Source of the DNA: Methanolobus vulcani
GTDB lineage: Archaea; Halobacteriota; Methanosarcinia; Methanosarcinales; Methanosarcinaceae
Reading direction: 5' to 3'
DNA length: 64,000 nucleotides
Assembly: GCF_900100715.1 (NCBI RefSeq)
Contig: NZ_FNCA01000008.1
Location: 54,137-118,136 of the forward strand
Position numbers and translations under genes: made by a program
Part shown: positions 35,705-45,125 of the stretch, one piece after another
Numbering within the stretch: position 1 is the first letter of the stretch
Layout of the letters: each line of letters opens with the position of its first letter
The notes under the pieces: generated by a model
Database searches by the model: none
What the model saw: the letters and a program-made list of their open reading frames with translations, nothing else
Told to the model about the DNA's origin: nothing

Positions 35705-36667
35705 ATGAAAGCAGTTGTGTATGAAAAATATGGTTCACCTGATGTCCTTGAATTCAGATATATAGATAAACCTGTTCCAAAGGACAATGAGATACTGATC
35801 CAAATTCATGCAACCACCGTGAACAGGACGGATTGCGGTCTTCGCAAAGCTGATCCTTTCATTGCAAGATTTTTCACAGGTATTCTCCGCCCAAAGAATA
35901 AGGTTCTTGGAACTGAGTTCTCCGGGGTCATTGAAGCAACAGGCAAGAGCATAAAGGAATTCAAAACTGGTGATAGTGTCTTTGGTCACAGTGGTGATAA
36001 GTTCGGGACGCATGCTGAGTACATATGTCTGACAGAAGATGACCCGATAGCATTTAAACCTCAGAATATGACCCATGAGGAAGCCGCTTCGATCTGTGAC
36101 GGAGCAACACTGGCATGGACATACCTGAGCAAAGCTGATATTCACAAAGGGCACAAAGTTCTCATCAACGGGGCATCAGGTTCTATTGGTACAGCCGCAG
36201 TAATGCTTGCAAAATACCGCGGAGCTGAAGTCACTGGAGTGTGCAGTACTGATAATGTGGAAATGGTCAAAACTCTAGGAGCTGACAGGGTGATAGATTA
36301 TACAAAGGATGATTTCACAAGAGATGCTCAAAAATTCGAAGTTGTCTTTGATGCAGTGGGAAAAAGTTCATTTTCACGTTGCAAAAACATCATAAAATCC
36401 CGTGGGATATATTTTTCTACTGAACTGGGATTTATGGCCCAAAATCCATTCCTGGATATTCTTACATCGAAGATTGGTAATAAGAGAGTGATGTTCCCTC
36501 TTCCGAAATACACAAAAGAAGATGTCCTGTATTTTAAGAAGCTTATTGAAGGTGGATATTTGAAAGCTGTAATAGACCGTTCTTATCCACTGGAAGATAT
36601 TGTGGAAGCTCACAGGTATGTTGAAACCGGCCATAAAAAAGGAAATGTTGTAATCACTCTGGTTTAA
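35705..36667 (+). CDS. NAD(P)-dependent zinc-free medium-chain dehydrogenase/quinone reductase-like
   Basis: The 320-residue protein has the GroES-like N-terminal domain (ATTVNRTDCGLRKADPF, GTEFSGVIEATGKSIKEFK) and a Rossmann domain with NGASGSIGTAAVMLAKYRGAE near 155. The structural zinc cysteines of alcohol dehydrogenases are absent, which favours a quinone-oxidoreductase or reductase type. The C-terminus ends GHKKGNVVITL as in the family. The substrate is unknown. Confidence 0.85.
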   Translation: MKAVVYEKYGSPDVLEFRYIDKPVPKDNEILIQIHATTVNRTDCGLRKADPFIARFFTGILRPKNKVLGTEFSGVIEATGKSIKEFKTGDSVFGHSGDKFGTHAEYICLTEDDPIAFKPQNMTHEEAASICDGATLAWTYLSKADIHKGHKVLINGASGSIGTAAVMLAKYRGAEVTGVCSTDNVEMVKTLGADRVIDYTKDDFTRDAQKFEVVFDAVGKSSFSRCKNIIKSRGIYFSTELGFMAQNPFLDILTSKIGNKRVMFPLPKYTKEDVLYFKKLIEGGYLKAVIDRSYPLEDIVEAHRYVETGHKKGNVVITLV

Positions 36668-36886
36668 TTCTTGCCCTGATATCACTAATCTAAAATCCTT
36701 TTTTTCCTTTTTTAATCTCTAAAATGAAAAATAGGAAAGTTTATCTTGTCTGATTTTGCATACACATTCATAAAATAGCTAATAGTTAATTTTAAGTATT
36801 ATTAGCTAAGTAATGTGCTTCCGTGTACAACGAACTGTACCATCAATTCGTTAACCAGCAACTAAAATCCCTTCGGAGTTATTACC

Positions 36887-37492
36887 ATGAAAATGCCTAC
36901 ACAAATTAAACATGCTTTGATAGAAGCAATGATATCACAATATACTGAAGATTTTCCTTCATGTAAGATAAACCAGGAACCGCTTACATTCCAGGTTGCT
37001 GTAGGCAAAATCCTTGAGGATACGGAAGTTTTCGGAATTACGCAATCAGATATCAAAGAAACTATTGCAGCAAATCCGGGTTCCCTGTCATTAAATGATG
37101 ATTCAGAATACCTGCAATTCACTCCGCCGTTTATCAGAGAATGTGATTCCTACAACAAGCTTCTTGATTACATGCAGGAAAGCACAAAAGCCAACAGGAA
37201 GTTCACTGTTGAATACGATCCCGCGATAAGAGAATCTCTGATATACAACTTCTTTAGTGGAAACATTGTCCTCATGGTTCCTGAAGAAATGAGAAGCCTG
37301 ACGCAATTGAGATTTGCTCTCATGGCAGGAGGAAGCAAACTCCGTGCCATTATTGATGACACCGGTGGATGGATCTATGTGTTCCCTAAATATATCATGG
37401 AATCCATGGAATGCGGTAAAATGCCTTCTAGAGACACAAATGTTAATATGGTGATCGCAAGTTATCTTGCAGATGTTTTCCCGGATGAATAA
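36887..37492 (+). CDS. Uncharacterised protein
   Basis: The 201-residue soluble protein has an N-terminal helical half (FQVAVGKILEDTEVFGIT) and a C-terminal half with alternating strands (MAGGSKLRAIIDDTGGWIYVFPKY). I recognise no domain or motif. Its composition is balanced and codon use resembles that of its neighbours, so it is a real gene. It is alone between the dehydrogenase and a convergent operon. Confidence 0.7.
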   Translation: MKMPTQIKHALIEAMISQYTEDFPSCKINQEPLTFQVAVGKILEDTEVFGITQSDIKETIAANPGSLSLNDDSEYLQFTPPFIRECDSYNKLLDYMQESTKANRKFTVEYDPAIRESLIYNFFSGNIVLMVPEEMRSLTQLRFALMAGGSKLRAIIDDTGGWIYVFPKYIMESMECGKMPSRDTNVNMVIASYLADVFPDE

Positions 37493-37569
37493 TTAAAACC
37501 GAATTAAATTGAAAATAGAAAATGAGCTCATGGATCCATGTTCTCATATATTTTTTCTTCTATTTCACT

Positions 37570-38349
37570 TTAATTAGCAGATTGGAGATATTCATAAACA
37601 ATATCATTAAACCTGCCATATTGTTCAATTGAACACACATGACCACAGTTTTCAATAACCTCTACCCTGGAATTTTCCATTTTATTGGTATGCAGTTTTG
37701 TGTCTTTTAAGAATAGATGGTCCTCACTTCCTGATACAAAAAGGATTTTGATATTGTCATCAAGTTCATCTAGCCATCTTAAACTAGGTTTTGTCTGGGG
37801 TATAAGGTCTACCCATCTGCAAAATTCATCGTAACCAAGTTTCTCTGCTTCAGTTACGAAGATACTTCTTGACCTGTGATGATTCTTTCTTGGAAGTATG
37901 ATATAGGCGAAGAATCTGTAAAGGATCATGTAATTGATCCATCTTTTGAAGTTGATGGCCAGATAAAGCAGGAAGTTTGTTCTCAGATTGAATTTTACAA
38001 TTCCACCACCCATGATAAGAGTGTCAACCTTTTCAGGATAGAGGACAGCAAAACGCAGGCAGATCAGAGTACTAAAGGAAAAGCCCAGGAAATGGGCTTT
38101 TTCAATTTCATGATAAACCAATGTGTTATTGATCAACCTGCAGACTTTATCGATTTCAAGGTCACTGACCTGCGGTTCCTTGTGCATCTCCAGCACAAGC
38201 AGGTTGTAATGTTGTGAAAAGAACTCTGTCTGCTTTTTCCATGTCCTGGCACTGCCACCGAATCCATGCACGAATACAAGCCACTTAGCAGAATCACTCT
38301 TTAAGTGAAATTCTGCATTGAATCGTTCAAACTTTTCTTCGTCTGCCAT
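37570..38349 (-). CDS. Alpha/beta hydrolase
   Basis: The 259-residue protein has the alpha/beta fold with the oxyanion motif FVHGFGGSARTW. The nucleophile elbow is GFSFST near residue 92, with Ser in place of the last Gly of the usual GxSxG. Catalytic partners are probably Asp in VSGSEDH and His in ENCGHVCSIEQ. Its start lies inside the end of the radical SAM gene (23-base overlap), so the two are translationally coupled. The substrate is unknown. Confidence 0.82.
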   Translation of the reverse strand: MADEEKFERFNAEFHLKSDSAKWLVFVHGFGGSARTWKKQTEFFSQHYNLLVLEMHKEPQVSDLEIDKVCRLINNTLVYHEIEKAHFLGFSFSTLICLRFAVLYPEKVDTLIMGGGIVKFNLRTNFLLYLAINFKRWINYMILYRFFAYIILPRKNHHRSRSIFVTEAEKLGYDEFCRWVDLIPQTKPSLRWLDELDDNIKILFVSGSEDHLFLKDTKLHTNKMENSRVEVIENCGHVCSIEQYGRFNDIVYEYLQSAN

Positions 38350-39622
38350 CGGTTATTCCTTTCTTAAAGGCAAAATACCTCAGGAATTTGGGGAAATTCT
38401 TCCGGTTATTTTCAGGCATTCTCTGAAAAAGGTCATCAGCCAGTTCCTTCCATTCCTCTGCACGTTCAAAGCTCTTACTGGCAAGCTCTTCGGCAGATTC
38501 GGGATTTGCCAGGTGAGTTGACTTTGCACCTCCGGCTTTCACAACATCAATGATAGCCTGTGGATTATCGATCAAAGGACATGGACGCAAGGGGTTATCT
38601 GAAAATGGTTGTGCTTCCCTGAATGTGGTAAAGAACTTTGAACGCAGTGCATCTGCAAGTGAAACATCATAGATGTTCGAATCTGAATAATGACAAAAGG
38701 CACACGGTTCAACATCACCTTTTGCGTTGATATGTGCAAAGCCAACACCAGCTCCTATACATCCAAAGCAAAGATGGCCGTTGTTCCAGAAATCAACGAT
38801 CACATAATCGTGCTTTTCACAATAATCTCTTATTTTCTCATGCACATAAGCTCGTTCTTCTGCGGTACACATAAGTGAGGTATCAGCTGTGCTACCAATT
38901 GGAATATACTGGAAAAGCCAGCCAAACCATGCTCCTTTTGCACGCATCAGGTCAAGGAACTCATCACTGGCTATGGTCTTATAGTTCTTTGAGTGGTAAC
39001 ATGCTGAGAATGCAAAACCGATATTTCTGTCTCTCAGGATATCCATAGCCTTTATTGCTTTAGTGTAAACTCCTTCGCCTCTTCTAAAGTCGGTCTGCTC
39101 CTGTGTTCCTTCGATGCTTATGAAAACATTAAGATTACCAAGTTCAGCCATTACATCGGCAAACTCTTCATCTATCAGAGTGGCATTGGTAAAAGCACCG
39201 AATGTCATTTTATTATGTTTTCTGCAAAGTCTGATGATGTCATCTTTCCTGAGAAGAGGTTCACCGCCTGTCATCAGACAGTCCATAATACCTAACTCTT
39301 CAGCCTGGTTTAGTATATCATCGAATTTCTCATATGAAATATTGTGACCGCTCTCATAATCCTGTGACCAGCAGCCTTTACACCTTAGATTGCAGTCACT
39401 TGTAGGATCTACAAGAAGAACCCTTGGAATTGAACATTTATGCTTGAATCCATTATACAGTTCCTTCAATGTGATGAAATCACCCATTGTAAGGTGACTT
39501 GCAACGCCTTTTGCTGTAAAGAATTGTTTACTCCGGTACACGTAAGCTTTGTGATGTGGGAATGGAGGAATTTCCTCTTTTTTCCCATTAATCATCATAT
39601 GTTTCAACAGAAAACCCCGCAA
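38327..39622 (-). CDS. Radical SAM protein with C-terminal cysteine cluster
   Basis: The 431-residue protein binds a [4Fe-4S] cluster through CNLRCKGC near residue 76, in which the CxxxCxxC cysteines are visible, followed by MTGGEPLL for SAM binding. A C-terminal SPASM-like region contains CFGCIGAG, EPCAFCHYSD and RPCPLIDNP, so auxiliary clusters are likely. Such enzymes modify peptides or cofactors. The start is a TTG at 39622 next to the stop of the upstream gene; ATG 39598 is an alternative. The operon partners do not reveal the substrate. Confidence 0.85.
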   Translation of the reverse strand: MRGFLLKHMMINGKKEEIPPFPHHKAYVYRSKQFFTAKGVASHLTMGDFITLKELYNGFKHKCSIPRVLLVDPTSDCNLRCKGCWSQDYESGHNISYEKFDDILNQAEELGIMDCLMTGGEPLLRKDDIIRLCRKHNKMTFGAFTNATLIDEEFADVMAELGNLNVFISIEGTQEQTDFRRGEGVYTKAIKAMDILRDRNIGFAFSACYHSKNYKTIASDEFLDLMRAKGAWFGWLFQYIPIGSTADTSLMCTAEERAYVHEKIRDYCEKHDYVIVDFWNNGHLCFGCIGAGVGFAHINAKGDVEPCAFCHYSDSNIYDVSLADALRSKFFTTFREAQPFSDNPLRPCPLIDNPQAIIDVVKAGGAKSTHLANPESAEELASKSFERAEEWKELADDLFQRMPENNRKNFPKFLRYFAFKKGITDGRRRKV

Positions 39623-39624
39623 AC

Positions 39625-40338
39625 TTACTTTTTGGTCACGGATACTTTCTGAGGAATAACGCCATCAAATACAAACTCACCATCTGAGTTGGATGTCAGG
39701 CTTTTAATTTCGAGTCCGGGGACTACTGTATAAATGCGGGGGAAATATTCATCCATTGTGTTTACACTATCTTCGTTCAGATAGTCTTCAGGAAGAGAGA
39801 CTGCTCCAAGATAGAAACTCTCAGGGTCACCGCTAAGTTGGTTATTTGTGATACTGATCTTTCCTTTACTGTAAATGTTGAGTGTATCCGGTAATGGAAT
39901 AGGAACATCGTCTGCAACATCAGCGTAAAGATCGGTCTTCAGTCTCTTTATATCAGCAGTGCTTGATCCTTCCATGGTACCATCAGGCAGAACCTTTACC
40001 TGGAGATTGTCGAACCACCAGAATCCGGGTGCAATTTCATTTAAAAGCGCCGTGGATTCTTCCGCAGTAAGCGTGAATTGCTTTTCCTGATAGTCAGAGA
40101 ATTCAAAATTGTAATCATTAATGGATTTCTTTTCTGCGTTCTGTTTGTATTCTTCTAGCTCTTCACCTGACATGCCTTCGAATTCTATCTGCATTCCGGT
40201 CTTTTCAAGTGCGCTTACATAATCCTCATGAGTGTATCTGACACCAAGATCCTTAGGTCCGAATAATGAAAAGCTTCCATATACCCAGAAAATACTACCT
40301 AATACCACCAGACCAACAGCTAATATAACTAATTTCAT
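39625..40338 (-). CDS. Membrane-anchored exported protein, first gene of the radical SAM operon
   Basis: The 237-residue protein has one N-terminal membrane segment and a soluble outer domain rich in acidic residues (EEYKQNAEKKSINDYNFEF, then KVLPDGTMEGSS). No family is recognised; the beta-rich C-terminal half resembles exported lipid- or ligand-binding domains. ATG 40338 follows AAAGGA and is preferred over the ATG at 40386. It ends 2 bases before the radical SAM start. Confidence 0.65.
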   Translation of the reverse strand: MKLVILAVGLVVLGSIFWVYGSFSLFGPKDLGVRYTHEDYVSALEKTGMQIEFEGMSGEELEEYKQNAEKKSINDYNFEFSDYQEKQFTLTAEESTALLNEIAPGFWWFDNLQVKVLPDGTMEGSSTADIKRLKTDLYADVADDVPIPLPDTLNIYSKGKISITNNQLSGDPESFYLGAVSLPEDYLNEDSVNTMDEYFPRIYTVVPGLEIKSLTSNSDGEFVFDGVIPQKVSVTKK

Positions 40339-40638
40339 ATTTCCTTTAATTGTATCACCAGCCAACATACAAATATAATTTTGCAAATATTATAATGATT
40401 GCACCATATATATAAATCAATATCCTACCCTGATCGATAAATATCAATGGCTATATATCATTAGTTCTTGTCCTGTTCTTTCAAGCAAAGAGAATATATT
40501 GAATAAAACAGCAACATTTATGTCATTGAACAGAGGATGAATATATTCTTTACTATATGATTTGATAAATAATAGAAAAAGACAGCATCATAAGTCCTAA
40601 ATAGAACTTTATTTAACTATATCAATGGAGGTTGAGGT

Positions 40639-41244
40639 TTGTTATCATCAACATTGGTTCTTGTTCTATGTCTTGTGGGGTTTGCATTGATCCATAGTCT
40701 TCTTGCAAGCCTGCCTGTTAAGCGAGTAATAAGACGGTCTTTAGGATCAAAAGCAGACAGTCTGTACATGCCAGTCTACAATCTCATTGCTGTAATTACT
40801 CTCATGCCACTGGCATATCTGTTATATGAGAATCCAGGTCCTTTACTATATATTATACCATCTCCCTGGCGCTGGTTCATGGTAGCAGGTCAGGTAATTG
40901 CTTTAATAGTGGGTCCAAGAGCTTTAAGAGATGCACCACACAGATTCCGGTTGCCAGCCCAGTTATCGGCACCAAACACATCTGAAGCAGGCCACCTTGA
41001 TATACATGGTATCTACAGGTGGATAAGAGATCCTTTCCTTCTTTCAGGGCTTGTGATAATGTGGCTAACACCTTTTATGACAACAAACCTGCTTGTAATT
41101 TACATCCTGACTACGATTTACCTTATAATAGGTTCACTTCACTGGGAAAGCAGACTTGTAGCACAATTTGGTGATGAATATCGTAATTATCAGAAGCATG
41201 TTCACAGGATAGTTCCAAGATTAAAAGCGTACTATGAACAGTAA
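40639..41244 (+). CDS. Membrane protein of the NnrU/isoprenylcysteine methyltransferase type
   Basis: The 201-residue protein has about five membrane spans. The C-terminal half reads GIYRWIRDPFLLSGLVIMW and HWESRLVAQFGDEYRNYQKHV, the pattern of the isoprenylcysteine carboxyl methyltransferase and phospholipid methyltransferase group; the N-terminal LIHSLLASLPVKR resembles NnrU. The start is TTG 40639, preceded by GGAGGTTGAGG. Its substrate is unknown. Confidence 0.72.
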   Translation: MLSSTLVLVLCLVGFALIHSLLASLPVKRVIRRSLGSKADSLYMPVYNLIAVITLMPLAYLLYENPGPLLYIIPSPWRWFMVAGQVIALIVGPRALRDAPHRFRLPAQLSAPNTSEAGHLDIHGIYRWIRDPFLLSGLVIMWLTPFMTTNLLVIYILTTIYLIIGSLHWESRLVAQFGDEYRNYQKHVHRIVPRLKAYYEQ

Positions 41245-41299
41245 TTCAATCCTCCCATAAAATATATACAATTTCATAACCAATAAACAACTGATTAAA

Positions 41300-41584
41300 A
41301 TGATGCATGAAGACCGTAGCAAGATGTCTGAAAAGACTTTAAACATGAAAAGAGCTATCGATTCTTTAAGAGAGGAACTGGAAGCAATTGACTGGTACAA
41401 TCAGAGAGCAGAATCATGCACTGATGAGAACCTTAAGAAGATCCTTATTCACAACGCAGATGAGGAAAAAGAACACGCAGCAATGCTTCTTGAGTGGATC
41501 AGACAGCATGACGATGCTTTTGCACATGAGTTAAAAGAATACCTTTTCTCAGAAGAAGAAGACATAGCAAGCCTTGAAGAATAA
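41300..41584 (+). CDS. Encapsulated-ferritin-like protein (EncFtn family), stand-alone
   Basis: EncFtn proteins are short ferritin-like ferroxidases usually packed in an encapsulin shell. This 94-residue protein has the two-helix fold with EELEAIDWYNQRAE and NADEEKEHAAMLLEWIRQHD. Aligned from memory with the Rhodospirillum rubrum protein, Glu26, Glu28, Tyr33, Glu56 and His59 occupy the iron-site positions. The typical C-terminal encapsulin-targeting tail is not visible; the protein ends EEDIASLEE. No encapsulin gene is in the window. The true start may be ATG 41324. The downstream gene encodes a cation efflux protein. Confidence 0.8.
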   Translation: MMHEDRSKMSEKTLNMKRAIDSLREELEAIDWYNQRAESCTDENLKKILIHNADEEKEHAAMLLEWIRQHDDAFAHELKEYLFSEEEDIASLEE

Positions 41585-41733
41585 GGCTTGATCTTTTTTA
41601 TCCTTATTATTCCTTTTTTTAGTCAGAATGATGATTTTGATAACTGTCTGTCAAATAGCTAAGAAATAGTTGCTTATCATAAACTGTATGTACTTAAGGA
41701 AAACTTAACAGTCATACAGACAATAGATAAAGT

Positions 41734-42603
41734 ATGGGTGACAGGGAAAAGAATGTGGGGTTTGCCGCCTCTTTAAATATATTATTTACACTAATCGAAC
41801 TTGTAGGCGGAATATTAACTAATAGTCTTGCTTTGATGGCTGATGCGTTGCATGACTTCGGTGACAGTATTGCATTGATCGTGGCCTGGTTTGCTGAAAA
41901 ACAGGCAAAAAAGCCGGCAACAAACAGAATGACTTTCGGATATAGAAGATTGTCATTATTATCAGCGATATTTGTTACCATCGTTCTTATAGCAGGTTCA
42001 TTGTTCATATTATCTCAGGCGGTCCCACGTCTGATGAAACCTGAAGCTGTGAATGCCGAAGGTATGATATTGGTAGCAATGATCGGAATTACAATAAACG
42101 TTCTTGGCTATTTGAAATTAAAAAAAGGAATAAGTCAGAATGAAAAGATACTTTCATGGCATCTTATGGAAGATATTCTGGGATGGATAGCTCTTCTTAC
42201 GGGTTCTGTCATTATCAGATTATGGGATATGCCTATTGTCGATCCATTGATGACAATTGGATTCACACTTTTTGTATTGTGGGGCGTTACTAAAAATGCA
42301 AAGGAGAGTTTTAATCTTCTTTTACAGGGAGTTCCTGAACAAATTGACGTCGATGCCGTCAAAGAATCCATACTCTTTATTGAAGGTGTAAAAGCAGTGC
42401 ATGATATTCATATTTGGTCCCTGGAAGGTGAAACCAATATTTTGACAGCGCATGTTGTTGTTAAAGATAAATATCTTCAAAAACCTGATGAAATCAGACT
42501 ATCTATAAAAAATAAAGTAAAAGAGTACCACGTATATCATTCCACCCTTGAACTGGAAAGTGAAGGATATTGTTCTCAAAAAGAATGTTTTTTTGATATC
42601 TGA
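41734..42603 (+). CDS. Cation diffusion facilitator (metal efflux)
   Basis: CDF proteins export Zn, Fe, Mn or similar ions in exchange for protons. The 289-residue protein has six spans; the metal site of helix 2 is seen as ALMADALHDFGDSIAL and that of helix 5 as HLMEDILGWIALL. A cytoplasmic C-terminal domain with VHDIHIWSLEGETNILTAHVVV follows, ending in YCSQKECFF. Metal specificity cannot be fixed from this. It lies 150 bases after the ferritin-like gene, which suggests a role in metal homeostasis. Confidence 0.92.
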   Translation: MGDREKNVGFAASLNILFTLIELVGGILTNSLALMADALHDFGDSIALIVAWFAEKQAKKPATNRMTFGYRRLSLLSAIFVTIVLIAGSLFILSQAVPRLMKPEAVNAEGMILVAMIGITINVLGYLKLKKGISQNEKILSWHLMEDILGWIALLTGSVIIRLWDMPIVDPLMTIGFTLFVLWGVTKNAKESFNLLLQGVPEQIDVDAVKESILFIEGVKAVHDIHIWSLEGETNILTAHVVVKDKYLQKPDEIRLSIKNKVKEYHVYHSTLELESEGYCSQKECFFDI

Positions 42604-42623
42604 ATTCAAATTAAAAAAGAACA

Positions 42624-42640
42624 GGAAGCCAAAAGCTTCC
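42624..42640. terminator. Hairpin between convergent CDF and lon genes
   Basis: GGAAGC (42624-42629) pairs with GCTTCC (42635-42640) across CAAAA. An AT-rich tract, ATTAAATTTTAAATTT, follows on the plus side, and the minus side reads TTCTTTTTTAATTT. It probably ends transcripts from both sides. Confidence 0.6.
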
Positions 42641-42648
42641 ATTAAATT

Positions 42649-45045
42649 TTAAATTTCACTTATTCCATGATGATGCAGACACTGTCCTGAATAGCATGCC
42701 ATAGGCCTGTGCAGATCAATATCAAGGGCTTCTTTGAGTACATCTTCAATTGTTTCAACCGGCACGAATTCCAATTCATTTCTGACATCCTCAGATACGT
42801 CCTCAAGATCCCTTTCATTCTCATGTGGAAGAATGATCTTTTTTATACCTGCTCTGTGTGCTGCAAGCACTTTCTCTTTTATTCCTCCAACTGGCAGGAC
42901 CGCACCACTGAGGGTAACTTCACCTGTCATGGCAAGTTTGGAATCAACTGCCTTTCCGGTTATAAGAGATGTAAGTGCAGTAAGCAGCGTTACACCTGCA
43001 GACGGACCGTCTTTTGGTGTAGCTCCAGATGGCACATGGATATGGATGTCACTTTCTGTGAAATCAAAGCTGTTTGCAGTGTTTGCAAGCCTTGACTTTA
43101 CAAGACTAAGTGATATCTGTGCAGATTCCTTCATCACGTCTCCAAGCTGCCCTGTAAGGGTGAGTTTACCCTTACCTGGCATGAAAGTACCTTCTATGAA
43201 CAGGATATCTCCTCCAACAGGGGTCCATGCAAGTCCGGTCACAACACCAGGTACATTCTCTTTACGGGCTTCATCCTGACGTATCAGTTCCTTGCCAAGT
43301 ATCTCTTTCAGCATGTCAGCATTCACAACATACGGAAGTTCAGCCTTACCAGACACTATCTTTTCAGACACAAATCTTGCAGTCCTTGCAAGCTGCTTTT
43401 TCAGACCTCGAACTCCTGCTTCCCTTGTATAGTGATCAATGATTCCGTCCAGTGCCTCATCTTTTATCTGAAGCATAGTCTCATGAAGCCCGTGATCTTC
43501 CAGTATGTCCGGAAGCAAATGGTCCTTTGCAATTGCAAGTTTCTCATTCTTTGTGTAGCCTGATATTTCTATAATCTCCATTCTGTCAAGCAATGGACCG
43601 GGGATGGTTGAGAGCGAGTTGGCAGTTGCTATGAACAATACATCGGACAGGTCGTATGGGACTTCCAGGTAATGATCAGAGAACGCATTGTTCTGCTCCG
43701 GGTCAAGGACTTCAAGTAATGCACTTGCAGGGTCTCCAGAGTAGGAAGCTGAAAGTTTGTCTATCTCATCCAGTATGAATACAGGATTTCTGGTTCCTGC
43801 CTTCTTTATACCCTGAAGGATCCTTCCAGGCATTGCTCCGATGTATGTCCTGCGATGTCCGCGTATCTCAGCTTCATCCTTGACACCTCCAAGACTTATA
43901 CGTACATATTCCCTGCCAAGAGCATCTGCAATACTTTTACCAAGACTGGTTTTTCCAGTTCCAGGAGGACCTGTGAAGAGAATTATAGAGCCCTGCTTCT
44001 CATGTTTTAGTTTCATTACAGCAAGGTGCTGTATAATTCTCTCTTTTACCTTTTCAAGACCGTTGTGATTATTTTCAAGAACCTTGCGCGCTTCGTTGAT
44101 ATCGATGTCCTTCTTTTCTCCGTTTGTCCATGGGAGATCAAGCAGAAGGTCAAGGTAATTCCTGATTATGTTCGCTTCAGGACTCTGAGGACCTGCAGAT
44201 TCCAGTTTTCTAAGTTCTGAAGTAGCTTTCTTGTGAATCTCCTCAGGCATATTAGCATTATCAATTCTTTCCTGATAGCCGCCTTCACCTGAGATTGGGT
44301 CATCGGCTTCATTAAGCTCTTCCTTGATCACCTTAATCTGTTCACGCAGCATAGCTTCACGATGTGTCTTGCTCATCTTTTCGCCAACTTTCGTTGCAAG
44401 TTCCATTTGAAGCTGAATGTTCTCTTTTTGCTTTACCAGTATGTAGAAGAATTTCAAATAGCGTTCACGAATGGAAAGTGTTTCCAGTAGTGCCTGTTTT
44501 TCTTCCACGCCCACAGGCAGATAAGGCATGACATATCCCATTATCTGGTCAATTGACTCCATATCATCAATAGGTCTGAGGAAATGTTCTGAGCGCTGGA
44601 AATTTTCTCCAATATTTTTTATAGTTCGTTTTGTGTCATGAAGTATAAATGCTCTCATATCCTCCTCAATATCTTCTATATCGGGAAGTTCTTCATATGT
44701 TGCGTAGAACATTTCGTTTTTCTGATACAAAGAAACAATTTTAATTCTTCCGACAGATCTTGCAGATATTAAGTAGCCTTCACGGGCAGGAGTAACCGAT
44801 TCTATTTTAAGGAGGTTTCCTACCCTGTAAAGATCATCTTCTAACATTTCAGTAAGCTTTGCATCTTCTTTAATGGTCAGGCCTACTGCATATGTTGTTT
44901 CCTGTTCATTTTCTATCTTTGAGAGCAATATCTCTCCGGCATTTCTATCAGCCAGGAATTTTGTGTGGCTTTCAGGATAGACTACTATCTCGGAGAGCCT
45001 GATTATTATACTCTCATTTTCTATGTTATTTTCCTGTGTTGTCAT
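42649..45045 (-). CDS. lon: ATP-dependent Lon protease, bacterial type
   Basis: Lon degrades misfolded and regulatory proteins. The 798-residue protein has the N-terminal LON substrate-binding domain (about 10-200), a coiled-coil linker, the AAA+ module with Walker A GPPGTGKTS near 355 and Walker B ILDEIDK near 420, and the protease domain with Ser in PKDGPSAG near 680 and Lys in GGIKEKVLAAH. It is soluble, unlike the membrane-bound LonB common in archaea. An unusual C-terminal tail, CYSGQCLHHHG, contains Cys and His that could bind metal. A MarR gene and a shared operator lie upstream. Confidence 0.95.
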   Translation of the reverse strand: MTTQENNIENESIIIRLSEIVVYPESHTKFLADRNAGEILLSKIENEQETTYAVGLTIKEDAKLTEMLEDDLYRVGNLLKIESVTPAREGYLISARSVGRIKIVSLYQKNEMFYATYEELPDIEDIEEDMRAFILHDTKRTIKNIGENFQRSEHFLRPIDDMESIDQIMGYVMPYLPVGVEEKQALLETLSIRERYLKFFYILVKQKENIQLQMELATKVGEKMSKTHREAMLREQIKVIKEELNEADDPISGEGGYQERIDNANMPEEIHKKATSELRKLESAGPQSPEANIIRNYLDLLLDLPWTNGEKKDIDINEARKVLENNHNGLEKVKERIIQHLAVMKLKHEKQGSIILFTGPPGTGKTSLGKSIADALGREYVRISLGGVKDEAEIRGHRRTYIGAMPGRILQGIKKAGTRNPVFILDEIDKLSASYSGDPASALLEVLDPEQNNAFSDHYLEVPYDLSDVLFIATANSLSTIPGPLLDRMEIIEISGYTKNEKLAIAKDHLLPDILEDHGLHETMLQIKDEALDGIIDHYTREAGVRGLKKQLARTARFVSEKIVSGKAELPYVVNADMLKEILGKELIRQDEARKENVPGVVTGLAWTPVGGDILFIEGTFMPGKGKLTLTGQLGDVMKESAQISLSLVKSRLANTANSFDFTESDIHIHVPSGATPKDGPSAGVTLLTALTSLITGKAVDSKLAMTGEVTLSGAVLPVGGIKEKVLAAHRAGIKKIILPHENERDLEDVSEDVRNELEFVPVETIEDVLKEALDIDLHRPMACYSGQCLHHHGISEI

Positions 45046-45063
45046 TATAATAGTCTCATTTTC

Positions 45064-45104
45064 CAGCCTTTTTGGCTGTATTTTAATTAGTTAGTCTTTA
45101 CCTA
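45064..45104 (-). promoter_or_regulatory. MarR-type operator copy A and leader hairpin of lon
   Basis: Bases 45085-45104 match the site at 45560-45579 at 19 of 20 positions (shared core TTAGTTAG, then one variable base, then CTTTACCTA). Between it and lon, CAGCC (45064-45068) and GGCTG (45074-45078) form a short hairpin in the lon leader. The site has imperfect dyad symmetry: TTAGGTAA and TTAGTTAG appear on opposite strands. Confidence 0.6.
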
Positions 45105-45125
45105 ATGAATGATTTACAAAAAAAA

